Of a stretch of DNA of 15,189 nt, positions 6,277 to 14,835 are shown piece after piece. The notes under the pieces were generated by a model, which did not search any database, was not told where the DNA came from, and saw only the letters and a program-made list of their open reading frames with translations. Positions within the stretch are counted from its first letter, which is position 1; each line of letters begins with the position of its first letter. Source of the stretch: HGW-17 sp938004375 (lineage in GTDB: Bacteria; Myxococcota_A; Polyangia; HGW-17); the NCBI GenBank assembly GCA_036802685.1, contig DAIRVS010000105.1, forward strand, positions 1 to 15,189, written 5' to 3'. The translations under genes were made by a program, and so were the position numbers.

Positions 6277-7551
6277 ATGAAGAACCTGCTGATCTGCGCC
6301 CTGACCTGCTGGCTCGTCCTCGCCTGCGACGACGACCCCGCGTCCAACAACGCGAACAACGTCAACAACGTCAACAACACGAACAATCTCAACAACGTCA
6401 ACAACGTCAACTACACGAACAATCTCAACAACGTCAACAATCCCGGAGCGTGCGACGCCGATCCCTGCGCCACCGCCGGGTTGCACCGCGGCACCTGCGT
6501 CGAGCTGGCCGAAGAGCCGGGCTACGAGTGTCAGTGCGACGAGGGTTTCGCCGACACGGGCGCGGGTTGCGAGCTCGAGGTCCGGGAGACCTGCCCGGCC
6601 GACACCGTGTGCACCGGCGACGTGTGCGTGCCCCCCGCCGAGGCCGGCGCCCAGTGCATCGCCGACTTTGACTGCCACGTGAACCTGAGCGCGGCCGAGG
6701 GCAACCCGACCTTCTGCAACGCCCAAGTGCTTGGTGGGGTCTGCACCGGCTGCCGCGAGGGTGAGCCCGACGATTGCCCCACCGGCTTCACCTGCAGCCC
6801 GTTCGGAACCTGCGGCGTCCCCTGCGGCGATCCCGCGGACTGCCTGTTCGGCGAGTGCGCCATGGGCGTTGGCTTCTGCACGGCCCCGATCTGCACCGCG
6901 GACACCGACTGCGCCCACGGCACGCTGTGCGTCGATCCCGACGGCGACGGCACCGGACTCTGCAACCGCGTGCCCTGCCTGGACACCCTGTGCTCCCCGT
7001 ACAACCCGCAGGGCGCCTGCGATCCCGGCGCCTCCTGCCTCGGCGGCGCGTGCGTGGACTCGTGTGAGCCCAACCCCTGCACCGAGACCAACCGCGGCAC
7101 CTGCGAGCTCTCCCCCACCGGTCCGATCTGCGTCTGCGATTCCGGCTACCTCGAGGACGGCAACGGCGCTTGCATCCCCGACCCCCAGGCCGGCTGTCCG
7201 ACCGGCTTCGACTGCCGCGACGGGTACTGCGTGGACCCCGTGATCCCCTTCCAGTGCGTGCTCGACGGGGACTGCGGCGGCGACATGACCTGTTCGCCCA
7301 CGCTGCCCACCGGCACCTGCCGTGGCTGCTCGGGCAACAACGACTGCCCCGCCGGCTTCGGCCGCTGCCTGGCCGGCTACTGCCTGCGCGCCTGCAACGC
7401 CGGCACCCCCTGCCCCGAGGGCATGTCCTGCACCAACGGCTACTGCGGCCGCAAACTGTGCACCGGCGCCGACGACTGCCTCCCCGGCTACACCTGCGTG
7501 GACCAGGGGGACGGCACCTCCTCGTGCGAGCGCTTCACCTGCGTGCCCTGA
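6277..7551 (+). CDS. Cys-rich lipoprotein with Asn-rich spacer and EGF-like modules
   Basis: A 424-residue predicted surface lipoprotein. GGAGGA (6265-6270) precedes the ATG. The signal peptide ends in a lipobox LVLAC, with the lipidated Cys17 followed by DDD. Residues 24-55 are an Asn-rich spacer (NNV/NNT/NNL units) that would extend the rest away from the membrane. The remainder holds dozens of Cys in two clear EGF-like modules (59-98 and 263-299) plus shorter repeats of the type C-x(2-5)-DC-x-G-x-C, as in DCPTGFTC, DCAHGTLC and DCLPGYTC. Disulfide-rich arrays like this usually bind partners or resist proteolysis outside the cell. It follows the secreted protease gene by 73 bp and may act with it at the surface. 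Its last 17 bp overlap the convergent rarD gene. No enzymatic motif is visible; the ligand is unknown. Confidence 0.88.
   Translation: MKNLLICALTCWLVLACDDDPASNNANNVNNVNNTNNLNNVNNVNYTNNLNNVNNPGACDADPCATAGLHRGTCVELAEEPGYECQCDEGFADTGAGCELEVRETCPADTVCTGDVCVPPAEAGAQCIADFDCHVNLSAAEGNPTFCNAQVLGGVCTGCREGEPDDCPTGFTCSPFGTCGVPCGDPADCLFGECAMGVGFCTAPICTADTDCAHGTLCVDPDGDGTGLCNRVPCLDTLCSPYNPQGACDPGASCLGGACVDSCEPNPCTETNRGTCELSPTGPICVCDSGYLEDGNGACIPDPQAGCPTGFDCRDGYCVDPVIPFQCVLDGDCGGDMTCSPTLPTGTCRGCSGNNDCPAGFGRCLAGYCLRACNAGTPCPEGMSCTNGYCGRKLCTGADDCLPGYTCVDQGDGTSSCERFTCVP
6355..6441 (+). repeat. 36-bp tandem repeat encoding Asn-rich spacer
   Basis: Unit 1 (6355-6390) and unit 2 (6391-6426) encode NNVNNVNNTNNL and NNVNNVNYTNNL. 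They appear to differ at one base (AAC to TAC). A partial third copy follows (6427-6441). Near-identity at the DNA level suggests recent duplication and a length-variable spacer. Confidence 0.85.
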
Positions 7552-8473
7552 TCCGATAGGAAACGACGTACAGGGCCAGCCCGGCCCAGATGAACCCGAA
7601 GGCCGCCAGGCGGCCCGCGCCCAGGGGCTCGCCGAACACGAGCACCCCCATCCCCAACTGGAGGCTGGGCGAGACGAACTGCAGCACGCCCACGGTGGCC
7701 AGGGGGATGCGGCGGGCGCCCTCGGCGTACCACCACAGGGGAAGCGCGGTCACCGGCCCCGCGATCACCAGCAGCGCCGCCTCGAGGAGCCCGCTCTGGA
7801 CGTGAAACAGCCCGGCGGGATCCCCGGCCGACCAGCCGAACGTCTCACCCAGCGGCCGGCCCACAGCGACGGGCCAGGCGACGATGCCCAGCGCCAGGGG
7901 GGCGAGCAGGAGGGTCTCACCCGCCAACTGGACCAGCGCGCCGGCCCGGGTCACCTTCTTCACGAGGCCGTAGAGCCCGAAGGTGATCATGAGCGCCAGG
8001 GAGAGCCAGGGGACGTGCCCCACCCCCGCCACAAGCACGGCCACCCCCAGCGTGGCGCAGCCGATGGCCCCCCATTGCAGGGGATCGGGTCGCTCCCGCA
8101 GGAAGATCACCCCGAGGGCGACGTTGCACACCGGGGTCATGTAATAACCCAGGCTCGCGTCCACCGTGTGCCCGGAGTTGACCGCGAAGATGTAGAGGAA
8201 CCAGTTGACGCCCACGAGCAGGCCCGACGCCGCGAGGGCGGCCAGGGAGGAGCCGCGGGAGAACACGTCCTCGAGGCCTCGGGTCCGCAGCAGCCGCAGC
8301 ATGACGAGCCCGAAGACGCCGGACCACAGGACGCGGTGGGCCAGGATGGTCAGCGGATCCACGCCGGCGAGGGCTTTCCAGTACACCGGGAATACGCCCC
8401 ACAGCAGGAAGGCGCCCAGGGTGTAGGCCAGGCCGGCGCGTTCGGAGGAGGGAGGGGAGACGAAGGGGGGCAT
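7535..8473 (-). CDS. rarD: RarD-type EamA-family permease
   Basis: A 312-residue polytopic inner-membrane protein of the drug/metabolite transporter superfamily. The N-terminal sequence AYTLGAFLLWGVFPVYWKAL is typical of RarD, followed by AHRVLWS, VNWFLYIFAVNSGHTVDASLGYYMTP (seen in two pieces here: VNWFLYIFAVNSGHTV and DASLGYYMTP) and a late LQFVSPSLQLGMGVLVFGEP. About ten hydrophobic segments can be counted, as in the family, and the E. coli protein is of similar length (296 residues). Substrate is unknown; RarD was named for chloramphenicol phenotypes. ATG at 8471-8473 was chosen over an in-frame TTG at 8510-8512, because the latter falls in the likely -35 box. No Shine-Dalgarno is visible and the predicted leader is very short. 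The 3' end overlaps the convergent lipoprotein gene by 17 bp. Confidence 0.9.
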   Translation of the reverse strand: MPPFVSPPSSERAGLAYTLGAFLLWGVFPVYWKALAGVDPLTILAHRVLWSGVFGLVMLRLLRTRGLEDVFSRGSSLAALAASGLLVGVNWFLYIFAVNSGHTVDASLGYYMTPVCNVALGVIFLRERPDPLQWGAIGCATLGVAVLVAGVGHVPWLSLALMITFGLYGLVKKVTRAGALVQLAGETLLLAPLALGIVAWPVAVGRPLGETFGWSAGDPAGLFHVQSGLLEAALLVIAGPVTALPLWWYAEGARRIPLATVGVLQFVSPSLQLGMGVLVFGEPLGAGRLAAFGFIWAGLALYVVSYRIRARR

Positions 8474-8484
8474 GACGGTGGCGG

Positions 8485-8512
8485 AATGTACCCCTTTGAA
8501 AAATCGAGTCAA
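8485..8512 (-). promoter_or_regulatory. Putative promoter for rarD
   Basis: On the minus strand, TTGACT (8507-8512), 16-bp spacer, TACATT (8485-8490). Transcription would begin about 5 nt before the ATG at 8473, so the message may be nearly leaderless, which fits the absence of a ribosome binding site. It overlaps the opposite-strand promoter of the response-regulator operon. Confidence 0.4.
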
Positions 8513-8523
8513 TCCATTACTAT
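8496..8523 (+). promoter_or_regulatory. Putative promoter for the response regulator operon
   Basis: TTGAAA (8496-8501), 16-bp spacer, TACTAT (8518-8523). The predicted start near 8530 leaves a leader of about 40 nt before the GTG at 8568, with GGGAG at 8552-8556. No sigma-54 -24/-12 pattern was seen here. Confidence 0.4.
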
Positions 8524-8567
8524 GCTGCCGACGGACTTTCGCCAGCGGGGCGGGAGCGGGTGCAACG

Positions 8568-10033
<1,466 letters not shown>

Positions 10034-10037
<4 letters not shown>

Positions 10038-11359
10038 AGAACCGCATCGCGCCCGTGGCCTTCTTCATCGTGGCCTTCGCCGGCATCCTCGTCGCCCTGT
10101 GGCTCGCCCCCGACCCCGCCGAGGACAAGCCACCGGCCACGAGGCTGGACCTGGCCGACACGCCCAAGCAGCCTTCGGTGCCGCCTACCTGGACCTCGGA
10201 GCTGGACCTCGTGCGCTTCACCGAGCGGGACGGCGCGTTCTGGCAGACGACGCCCTCGGGGGTCTCGGTGCAGGCCACCCTCGATCCCCGGCTGCAGGCC
10301 TTCCTGTTGCAGGAGTTCCGGCGCTACGAGCTGCCCTACGCGGCCGCCGTGGTGATCCACCTGCCCGACGGAGAGGTGCGGGCGCTGGCAGGCTTCTCCG
10401 CGGCCGAACCCAAGCTCACCATGGGCGAGCTCACCCTCAAGCCCTGGGCGCCGGCAGCCTCGCTCTTCAAGACCGTCTCGGCGCTGGCCCTGCTGGTGAC
10501 GCCGAGTTTCGACCCGCGTCAGCCGACCTGCTACGAAGGCGGCCACGGGGGGATCACCGAGAAGCACCTCGTGGAGCCCCCGCCCGAGAAGGCCACCTGC
10601 GAGGACCTGGAGACCGCGCTCGCCAACTCCTCCAACGCCGTGCTGGGACGCCTGGCCCGCACCCACCTGGACGCCCGCCGTCTGCTGGACGCGGCCTCGG
10701 CCTGCGGCTTCAACGCCGAGCTGCCCTTCGAGTTCGCGGTCGAGAAGAGCCGCTTCAAGCTCTCCGACGCCGATCCCATGGCCCTGCCCCAGGCCGCCGC
10801 CGGGTTCGGTCACGCCACCTTGAGCCCCTGGCACGCGGCCTGGCTCGCCGCGCTCATCGCCGGGGACGGCCGGGTCCCGCCGGTGCACCTGCTGCGCCTG
10901 GCCGTGGATCGCGAGAAGCGCCCGGTGCCGCTCCCCCTCCCGACGGCCCGGCTGGTCTCCAGCCTGCCCGCCGAGGCGGTGGCCCGCCTGCGTCTGATGC
11001 TGGCCCGCACCGTGACGCTGGGCACGGCCAAGGAGGGCTTCTACAAGGGCGACGAGCCCCTGGTGTCCGTCACCGTGGGCGGCAAGACCGGCACCCTGGG
11101 TCGCACCGAGCCCCAGATCCTGCTGTACACGTGGTTCATGGGCTACGCGCCGGTCGAGGCGCCCCGCTGGGCCTTCGCCGTCCTGCTCGTGAGCCCGGAG
11201 AAGTGGCGCACCAAGGCCAGTTACGTCTCGGCCCGGCTGGTGAACCGCCTGATCGAACTGGAGGAAGGCTCGGGGAGGACACCCGCGACCCACGCGCCGC
11301 CGGCCTTCCCCGCCAGGCCTGCGCCGGCCCCCGCGCCGGCGGGACAGGAGTCCCCATGA
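10034..11359 (+). CDS. Minimal penicillin-binding transpeptidase, membrane-anchored
   Basis: A 441-residue protein of the serine acyltransferase (penicillin-binding protein) fold. One N-terminal transmembrane anchor covers about residues 6-25 (APVAFFIVAFAGILVALWLA). All three active-site motifs are present in order: SLFK (S143, K146), SSN (199-201) and KTGT (351-354). These catalyse D,D-transpeptidation or carboxypeptidation of peptidoglycan stem peptides in the periplasm. It lacks the glycosyltransferase domain of class A enzymes and has no room for a full class B dimerisation domain, so it is a compact, divergent member. The last ~30 residues are Pro/Ala-rich. GTG 10034 overlaps the regulator stop by 4 bp with GAGGAA 8 nt upstream; its own stop overlaps the next gene by 4 bp. 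Regulation is probably shared with its operon neighbours. Exact activity is not determinable from sequence. Confidence 0.88.
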
Positions 11360-13758
11360 TCACCCTTTTGCCCCTGCTGCTCTTTGGCGCCCCCCTGGAC
11401 TGCGGCGCCGGGGCCACCCTGGAAGTGACCCCCGCCGGACTCGTCCTACGCCTGCCCGCCCGGCCTTCGGGCGCCCCCGCCCGACCTTCGGGCGCCCCCG
11501 CCCGGCCTCCGGGCGCCCCCCGCGAGGTGACCGTCCCCGCCCCCGCGGGCTTCGCGCCCGCCGCCTGTACCTGGTCTGCCGCCCACGGCCTGCTCCACGC
11601 GAGCTCGGACCGTCTCCAGTGGCTGTTCCGCATCGAGTCCGACGGCCGCGTCACCCTCGCCCGGCAGAGCGCCCTCGAGGCCCCCCGCCCGTGGCGCTTC
11701 GACCCAGCGACAGGCGAGACCTATGACGAAAGCCCGGCCGCCGACCGGTGCGACGGTGCCCCCCTTCGGATCAACCGCCGCCGCTGGGGCAAGGCCGGCT
11801 GGGAACCGGTTCCCCGCGGCTTCTCCTCGCCGACCGCCGGCGTCGTGACCGTGCAGGCCGTGAAGGGCCCACCCCCGGGCGTGCGACGGCGTCCCTGGTT
11901 CGTCGCTCCACCGCCGGCCGTGGCCGAACCGGAGGACGAAGGCTCCGACGAGCCGCCGGCCCCCGTGCGGCTCACCGACCACAACGCCACTACCGCCTGG
12001 GTGTCGGCGGGCCCCGGCCCCGGCCTGACGCTGGTGTGGAAGCTGCCCGCCCCCCTGCGCCGCCTGCGGGCGATCTCCATCCTGCCCGGCCACGGCGGCG
12101 ACGAGGCCTCCTTCGCCCGCCATGCGCGCCTGCGGACCTTCACCCTCACCGCCGGCGCCCGCACGATCCGCGTCGAGCTCCCCGCCGACCCGCGGCTGGT
12201 GCCGGGCTCGCACCATGTTCCCTGGCACGTCGCCTTCCCCGAGGCCATCGACGCCGCCTGCCTGGAGCTCGCCGTCGAGCGCGTGTGGCCGGGTCAGACG
12301 CCCCCCGCCGCCGGTCAGGCGCCCCTGGCGATCTCCGAGCTCACGCTCTTCACCGAGCTCGACCTCGCCGCCGACCCGGTGGCAGCCATCCTGGCCGGCC
12401 TCGCCGACCGCACGTTCACGCCCGCCCAGGTGGTACCCGCGCTCTCCGGCGTCCCCGACGAGCGACTGCTGGCCGCCTGGGAGGCCGCCGCGGACACGGT
12501 CGTGAAGCGGACGCTCGGCGAAGCGCTGGCCCACCGCGCGTCCCCCGGGCTGGTGGCCGCCCAGTTCGAGCTCCTGGCCTGGGCCGCCCCCGAGCAGGTC
12601 GCCCGGCTGCAGAAGACCCTGGCCGCTCCCCACGCCCGGGACGCGCTCTTCGCCCGGCTGCGCCCCGACGCAGATCCCGCGTATCTGGCCCGCCTGCTGC
12701 CTCCCTGGCTCGCCGGCGGCGCGCCCGACCCCGTCCGTCTCCTGGCCCTGGCGCGCGCCCACGCGAGCCTCGCCGAGATCACGCGGGACGGCGCACGCCC
12801 GGCGGACCGCCCCGCGTTGATCAACGCCTGGTGCCGCGAGTTGCTGACGCTGCCGTTTCTGTTCGACCACTGGGCGAAAAGGGATCCGGCCGCCCACGAC
12901 GCCGCCGCCGCCTGCCTCGCGCGGTTGCGCCCGCCCAAGTCCCTGCGGGGACGCCTCACCTGGCTGCAGGCGGCCGCGACCCTGGCCGATCCCCGGCTGG
13001 CGGCGCCGGTCCGCCGCCTTGCCCAGAACGATCATACCCCGGCGGTGAAGCTCCAGGCCCTGGCCACGCTCCTGCGCCTGAAGCCGTCCCCCGCGGCGCT
13101 CGCCGGCCTGGCCCGCACGCCGCGCCCCGATGCCCAACTGGTGGTGCTCGCCCATTGGCCCGCAACCGCTCCGCTCCCGCCGGAGCTGGCCACTCTGGCG
13201 AAGAGCCCGTGGCCGCCCGTGCAGCGCGCGGCGCTCACCCTCCTCGCCGACCGCTGCGATCCGCGCTTCGCCGACGCCGCCCGCCCGGTCCTCACCGACG
13301 CCGCCCACGAGCTCTGGTACCCGCTGCTCGAGCGCGTGAAGACCTGCGGCTACACCGCCCTGCGCGCGGACCTGGTGAAGACCTTCCGCGCCCCGAAACT
13401 CGCCGATGAGCCTTTCGCCACCCTCGCCCACCTGCTCGCCGACCGACGCGAGGCGTGGGCCGCCGACTCCGTGGCCGCCCGCGTGCGCCGTTTCTTCGAC
13501 CCGAAGACCCCCCGCACCACCCTCGAGGAGCGCGTCACGGCCGGCACCTGGCTCCTGCGCGCGCTCGCCGCCTTCGCCCGCCCCTCCGACGCCCCCCTCT
13601 TCCTCGCGCTGGCCCGCCGCCCGCTGCCCGCACCCTTCCTCGAGACCCTGGCGTCCATCCTCCCCGAAGCCCCCGGTACCCGCTGCCCCGCCTCCCCGCC
13701 CCGCTGCTGGCGCGACCCCGCCGCCTGGTCCGCCTTTCTCACCACCTGCAACAAATAA
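11356..13758 (+). CDS. Exported protein with NADase-type glycan-binding domain and helical repeats
   Basis: An 800-residue protein starting at an ATG that overlaps the transpeptidase stop (ATGA), with AGGAG 5 nt upstream. The first ~14 residues (MITLLPLLLFGAPL) are hydrophobic and could be a short signal sequence, though they lack a positive N-terminus. Residues 35-55 are three ARPSGAP-like repeats. Residues about 204-332 resemble the discoidin-like glycan-binding domain found with NADase-type toxins: LTDHNATTAWVSAGPG, then RAISILPGHGGDEASFARHAR, then a closing AISELTLF. Residues about 340-790 are Ala/Leu-rich paired helices that look like HEAT-type repeats, for example TPAVKLQALATLLRLKPSP and WPPVQRAALTLLADRCDP. 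No catalytic motif is evident. Its coupling to a peptidoglycan transpeptidase suggests a periplasmic scaffold or cell-wall-binding role; that is inference. Confidence 0.8.
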   Translation: MITLLPLLLFGAPLDCGAGATLEVTPAGLVLRLPARPSGAPARPSGAPARPPGAPREVTVPAPAGFAPAACTWSAAHGLLHASSDRLQWLFRIESDGRVTLARQSALEAPRPWRFDPATGETYDESPAADRCDGAPLRINRRRWGKAGWEPVPRGFSSPTAGVVTVQAVKGPPPGVRRRPWFVAPPPAVAEPEDEGSDEPPAPVRLTDHNATTAWVSAGPGPGLTLVWKLPAPLRRLRAISILPGHGGDEASFARHARLRTFTLTAGARTIRVELPADPRLVPGSHHVPWHVAFPEAIDAACLELAVERVWPGQTPPAAGQAPLAISELTLFTELDLAADPVAAILAGLADRTFTPAQVVPALSGVPDERLLAAWEAAADTVVKRTLGEALAHRASPGLVAAQFELLAWAAPEQVARLQKTLAAPHARDALFARLRPDADPAYLARLLPPWLAGGAPDPVRLLALARAHASLAEITRDGARPADRPALINAWCRELLTLPFLFDHWAKRDPAAHDAAAACLARLRPPKSLRGRLTWLQAAATLADPRLAAPVRRLAQNDHTPAVKLQALATLLRLKPSPAALAGLARTPRPDAQLVVLAHWPATAPLPPELATLAKSPWPPVQRAALTLLADRCDPRFADAARPVLTDAAHELWYPLLERVKTCGYTALRADLVKTFRAPKLADEPFATLAHLLADRREAWAADSVAARVRRFFDPKTPRTTLEERVTAGTWLLRALAAFARPSDAPLFLALARRPLPAPFLETLASILPEAPGTRCPASPPRCWRDPAAWSAFLTTCNK
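11458..11520 (+). repeat. Three tandem 21-bp repeats (ARPSGAP)
   Basis: Units at 11458-11478, 11479-11499 and 11500-11520 encode ARPSGAP, ARPSGAP and ARPPGAP. Each differs by only one or two bases. It is in frame near the N-terminus of the 800-residue protein and probably a flexible linker. Confidence 0.85.
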
Positions 13759-13762
13759 GCAT

Positions 13763-13784
13763 ACTGACCACGCCTCAGTTTTTT
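13763..13784 (+). terminator. Weak intrinsic terminator candidate after the operon
   Basis: ACTGA (13763-13767), 7-nt loop, TCAGT (13775-13779) followed by a run of T to 13784. It begins 5 nt after the stop of the 800-residue gene, the right place for an operon terminator, but the stem is only 5 bp and not GC-rich. Confidence 0.4.
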
Positions 13785-13916
13785 ATGAGCACAGTGCGAT
13801 GTGTACGACACCGTCATCTGCTGCCCCAAGAGACGAAAGAGGAGGTTTTTCAGCCGTCAATTTGACGAAAAATGTGGATGGATCCGCGTATCTTTTGTGA
13901 ACGTATCCCATATTAG

Positions 13917-13986
13917 GGTGTGTGTGGGCACACCAAGGGAAGCGCGAAGCGCTCGGCATCGCGGGGAATGGGACGTTCGGGACGTC
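13917..13986. repeat. Cluster of three short inverted repeats beside the transposase
   Basis: GGTGTG/CACACC (13917-13922 and 13929-13934, 6-nt loop), AGCGC/GCGCT (13941-13945 and 13949-13953, 3-nt loop) and GACGT/ACGTC (13972-13976 and 13982-13986, 5-nt loop). They lie just past the stop of a RAYT-like transposase, where REP-type palindromes can occur. Only one copy of each is visible, so REP status is unproven. Confidence 0.4.
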
Positions 13987-14001
13987 AGCGACTTGCGGAA
14001 T

Positions 14002-14829
14002 TCAAACCAGAGGCACGACCGCGACACCCCAGTGGACCCGCATGGCGAAAGTACCCTCCGGGAACGGGATGTCGCGGTGGCCCTCCCGGAACGTCCGCTT
14101 GGCCTCGCGGTACTGCTCACGAAAGTTCTTCTGGTGGCGTATCTGTGCCTTGCGGGCGTCTTCATTCCTCGACGACACCTTCGGATTTCGAGAGAACGGT
14201 TTCCACTTCGTCTTCGGCGCGTCGAACGGGTCCAGCGCCAGGCACCCTTTGCGCCCCAGCCACCTCTCGCCTCTGGCCTTGCGGTCCGCGGCGATGGCCG
14301 CTTCCACCTCGGACACCCGCTGCTCCAGGTAGCGCCCGTAGTCTTTCTGCCCCATCGCCTGCGCGCCCGGTACCGGCGTGAGGATCAACTCCCGCGTGAG
14401 CAGCGTCGCATCGTCGGTCTTGGCGAAGAACTTCCTGGGTCGCTTCGTAGTGATGCTACCCATGCCGATCTGGCCAGCATCGGAGATGGCGCCTGGCCAC
14501 AGGTGGTGTTCCGACACGAGGCCGGCCTTCACCGGGTTGGTCAGCGTATACACTACCTTGTCAAACACGTCGCCGCTTTCGGGGAGTACACAATAATTGG
14601 GCCGCGCCCCGCCCTCCCACATGGCACCGAAGCGGCCGAGGCTACAGTTCACATACCGCGCGATCGACTGATTCATGGCCTGGACGAAAAGCGGAGCGCT
14701 GCCATCAGGGTCGGTGAAGACGACGTGTAAATGATTAGACATCGCGCAGAAAGCGTGAATCTGCACCGGGTGACGGGCCTGGGCATCGGCGATGCAGTAG
14801 AGGATGGCCTCTCGGAGTTCTTTTGAGGA
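14002..14829 (-). CDS. IS200-like Y1/RAYT transposase, 5'-truncated
   Basis: This is a REP-associated tyrosine transposase-like protein (Y1_Tnp, HUH superfamily), which cuts and joins single-stranded DNA. Numbering from an in-frame GTG at 14766: the HUH motif is in MSNHLHVVF (H12, H14) and the probable nucleophile Tyr73 is in YTLTNPVKAGLV, both typical of the family. Residues about 85-254 form the basic C-terminal extension, closing with FPEGTFAMRVHWGV. Recognisable family sequence continues upstream of the GTG (SSKELREAILYCIADAQARH, to about 14829), then stops resembling the family. The expected N-terminal 20-30 residues and a start codon are missing. The break coincides with the start of the secretin fragment. 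The remnant is probably inactive unless the join is an assembly artefact. It reads toward the operon, convergent with it. Confidence 0.82.
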   Translation of the reverse strand, partial: SSKELREAILYCIADAQARHPVQIHAFCAMSNHLHVVFTDPDGSAPLFVQAMNQSIARYVNCSLGRFGAMWEGGARPNYCVLPESGDVFDKVVYTLTNPVKAGLVSEHHLWPGAISDAGQIGMGSITTKRPRKFFAKTDDATLLTRELILTPVPGAQAMGQKDYGRYLEQRVSEVEAAIAADRKARGERWLGRKGCLALDPFDAPKTKWKPFSRNPKVSSRNEDARKAQIRHQKNFREQYREAKRTFREGHRDIPFPEGTFAMRVHWGVAVVPLV

Positions 14830-14835
14830 CGGCGG

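Larger units (their letters stand above)
13759..14001. other. Intergenic region between convergent genes, palindrome-rich
   Basis: About 240 bp that is visibly less GC-rich than its surroundings and has no convincing coding frame. It separates the 3' end of the operon from the 3' end of the transposase. It contains the terminator candidate, the 13-bp palindrome CGTCAATTTGACG at 13855-13867, and three short hairpins between 13917 and 13986. No promoter is needed here because both flanking genes end in it. Confidence 0.6.

Noticed and set aside
6355..6441. CRISPR-like array
   Set aside because: The repeats are contiguous without spacers and are in-frame coding repeats for an Asn-rich spacer.
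10099..11355. Upstream extension of the 800-residue protein's frame
   Set aside because: The extension is Arg/Pro/Gly-rich and overlaps the transpeptidase, whose active-site motifs are in a different frame; the ATG at 11356 has a good ribosome binding site.
11446..13431. A 661-residue minus-strand frame
   Set aside because: It is antisense to the 800-residue protein, Gly/Arg-rich, without motifs or a ribosome binding site, while the plus frame has coupled translation and recognisable domains.
13862..13894. TTGACG and TATCTT as a plus-strand promoter
   Set aside because: The spacer is 21 bp, too long, and no plus-strand gene follows.
13801..14730. A 309-residue plus-strand frame over the gap and transposase
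   Set aside because: It is mostly antisense to the transposase, which has clear HUH and Tyr motifs; no matching family is visible in the plus frame.
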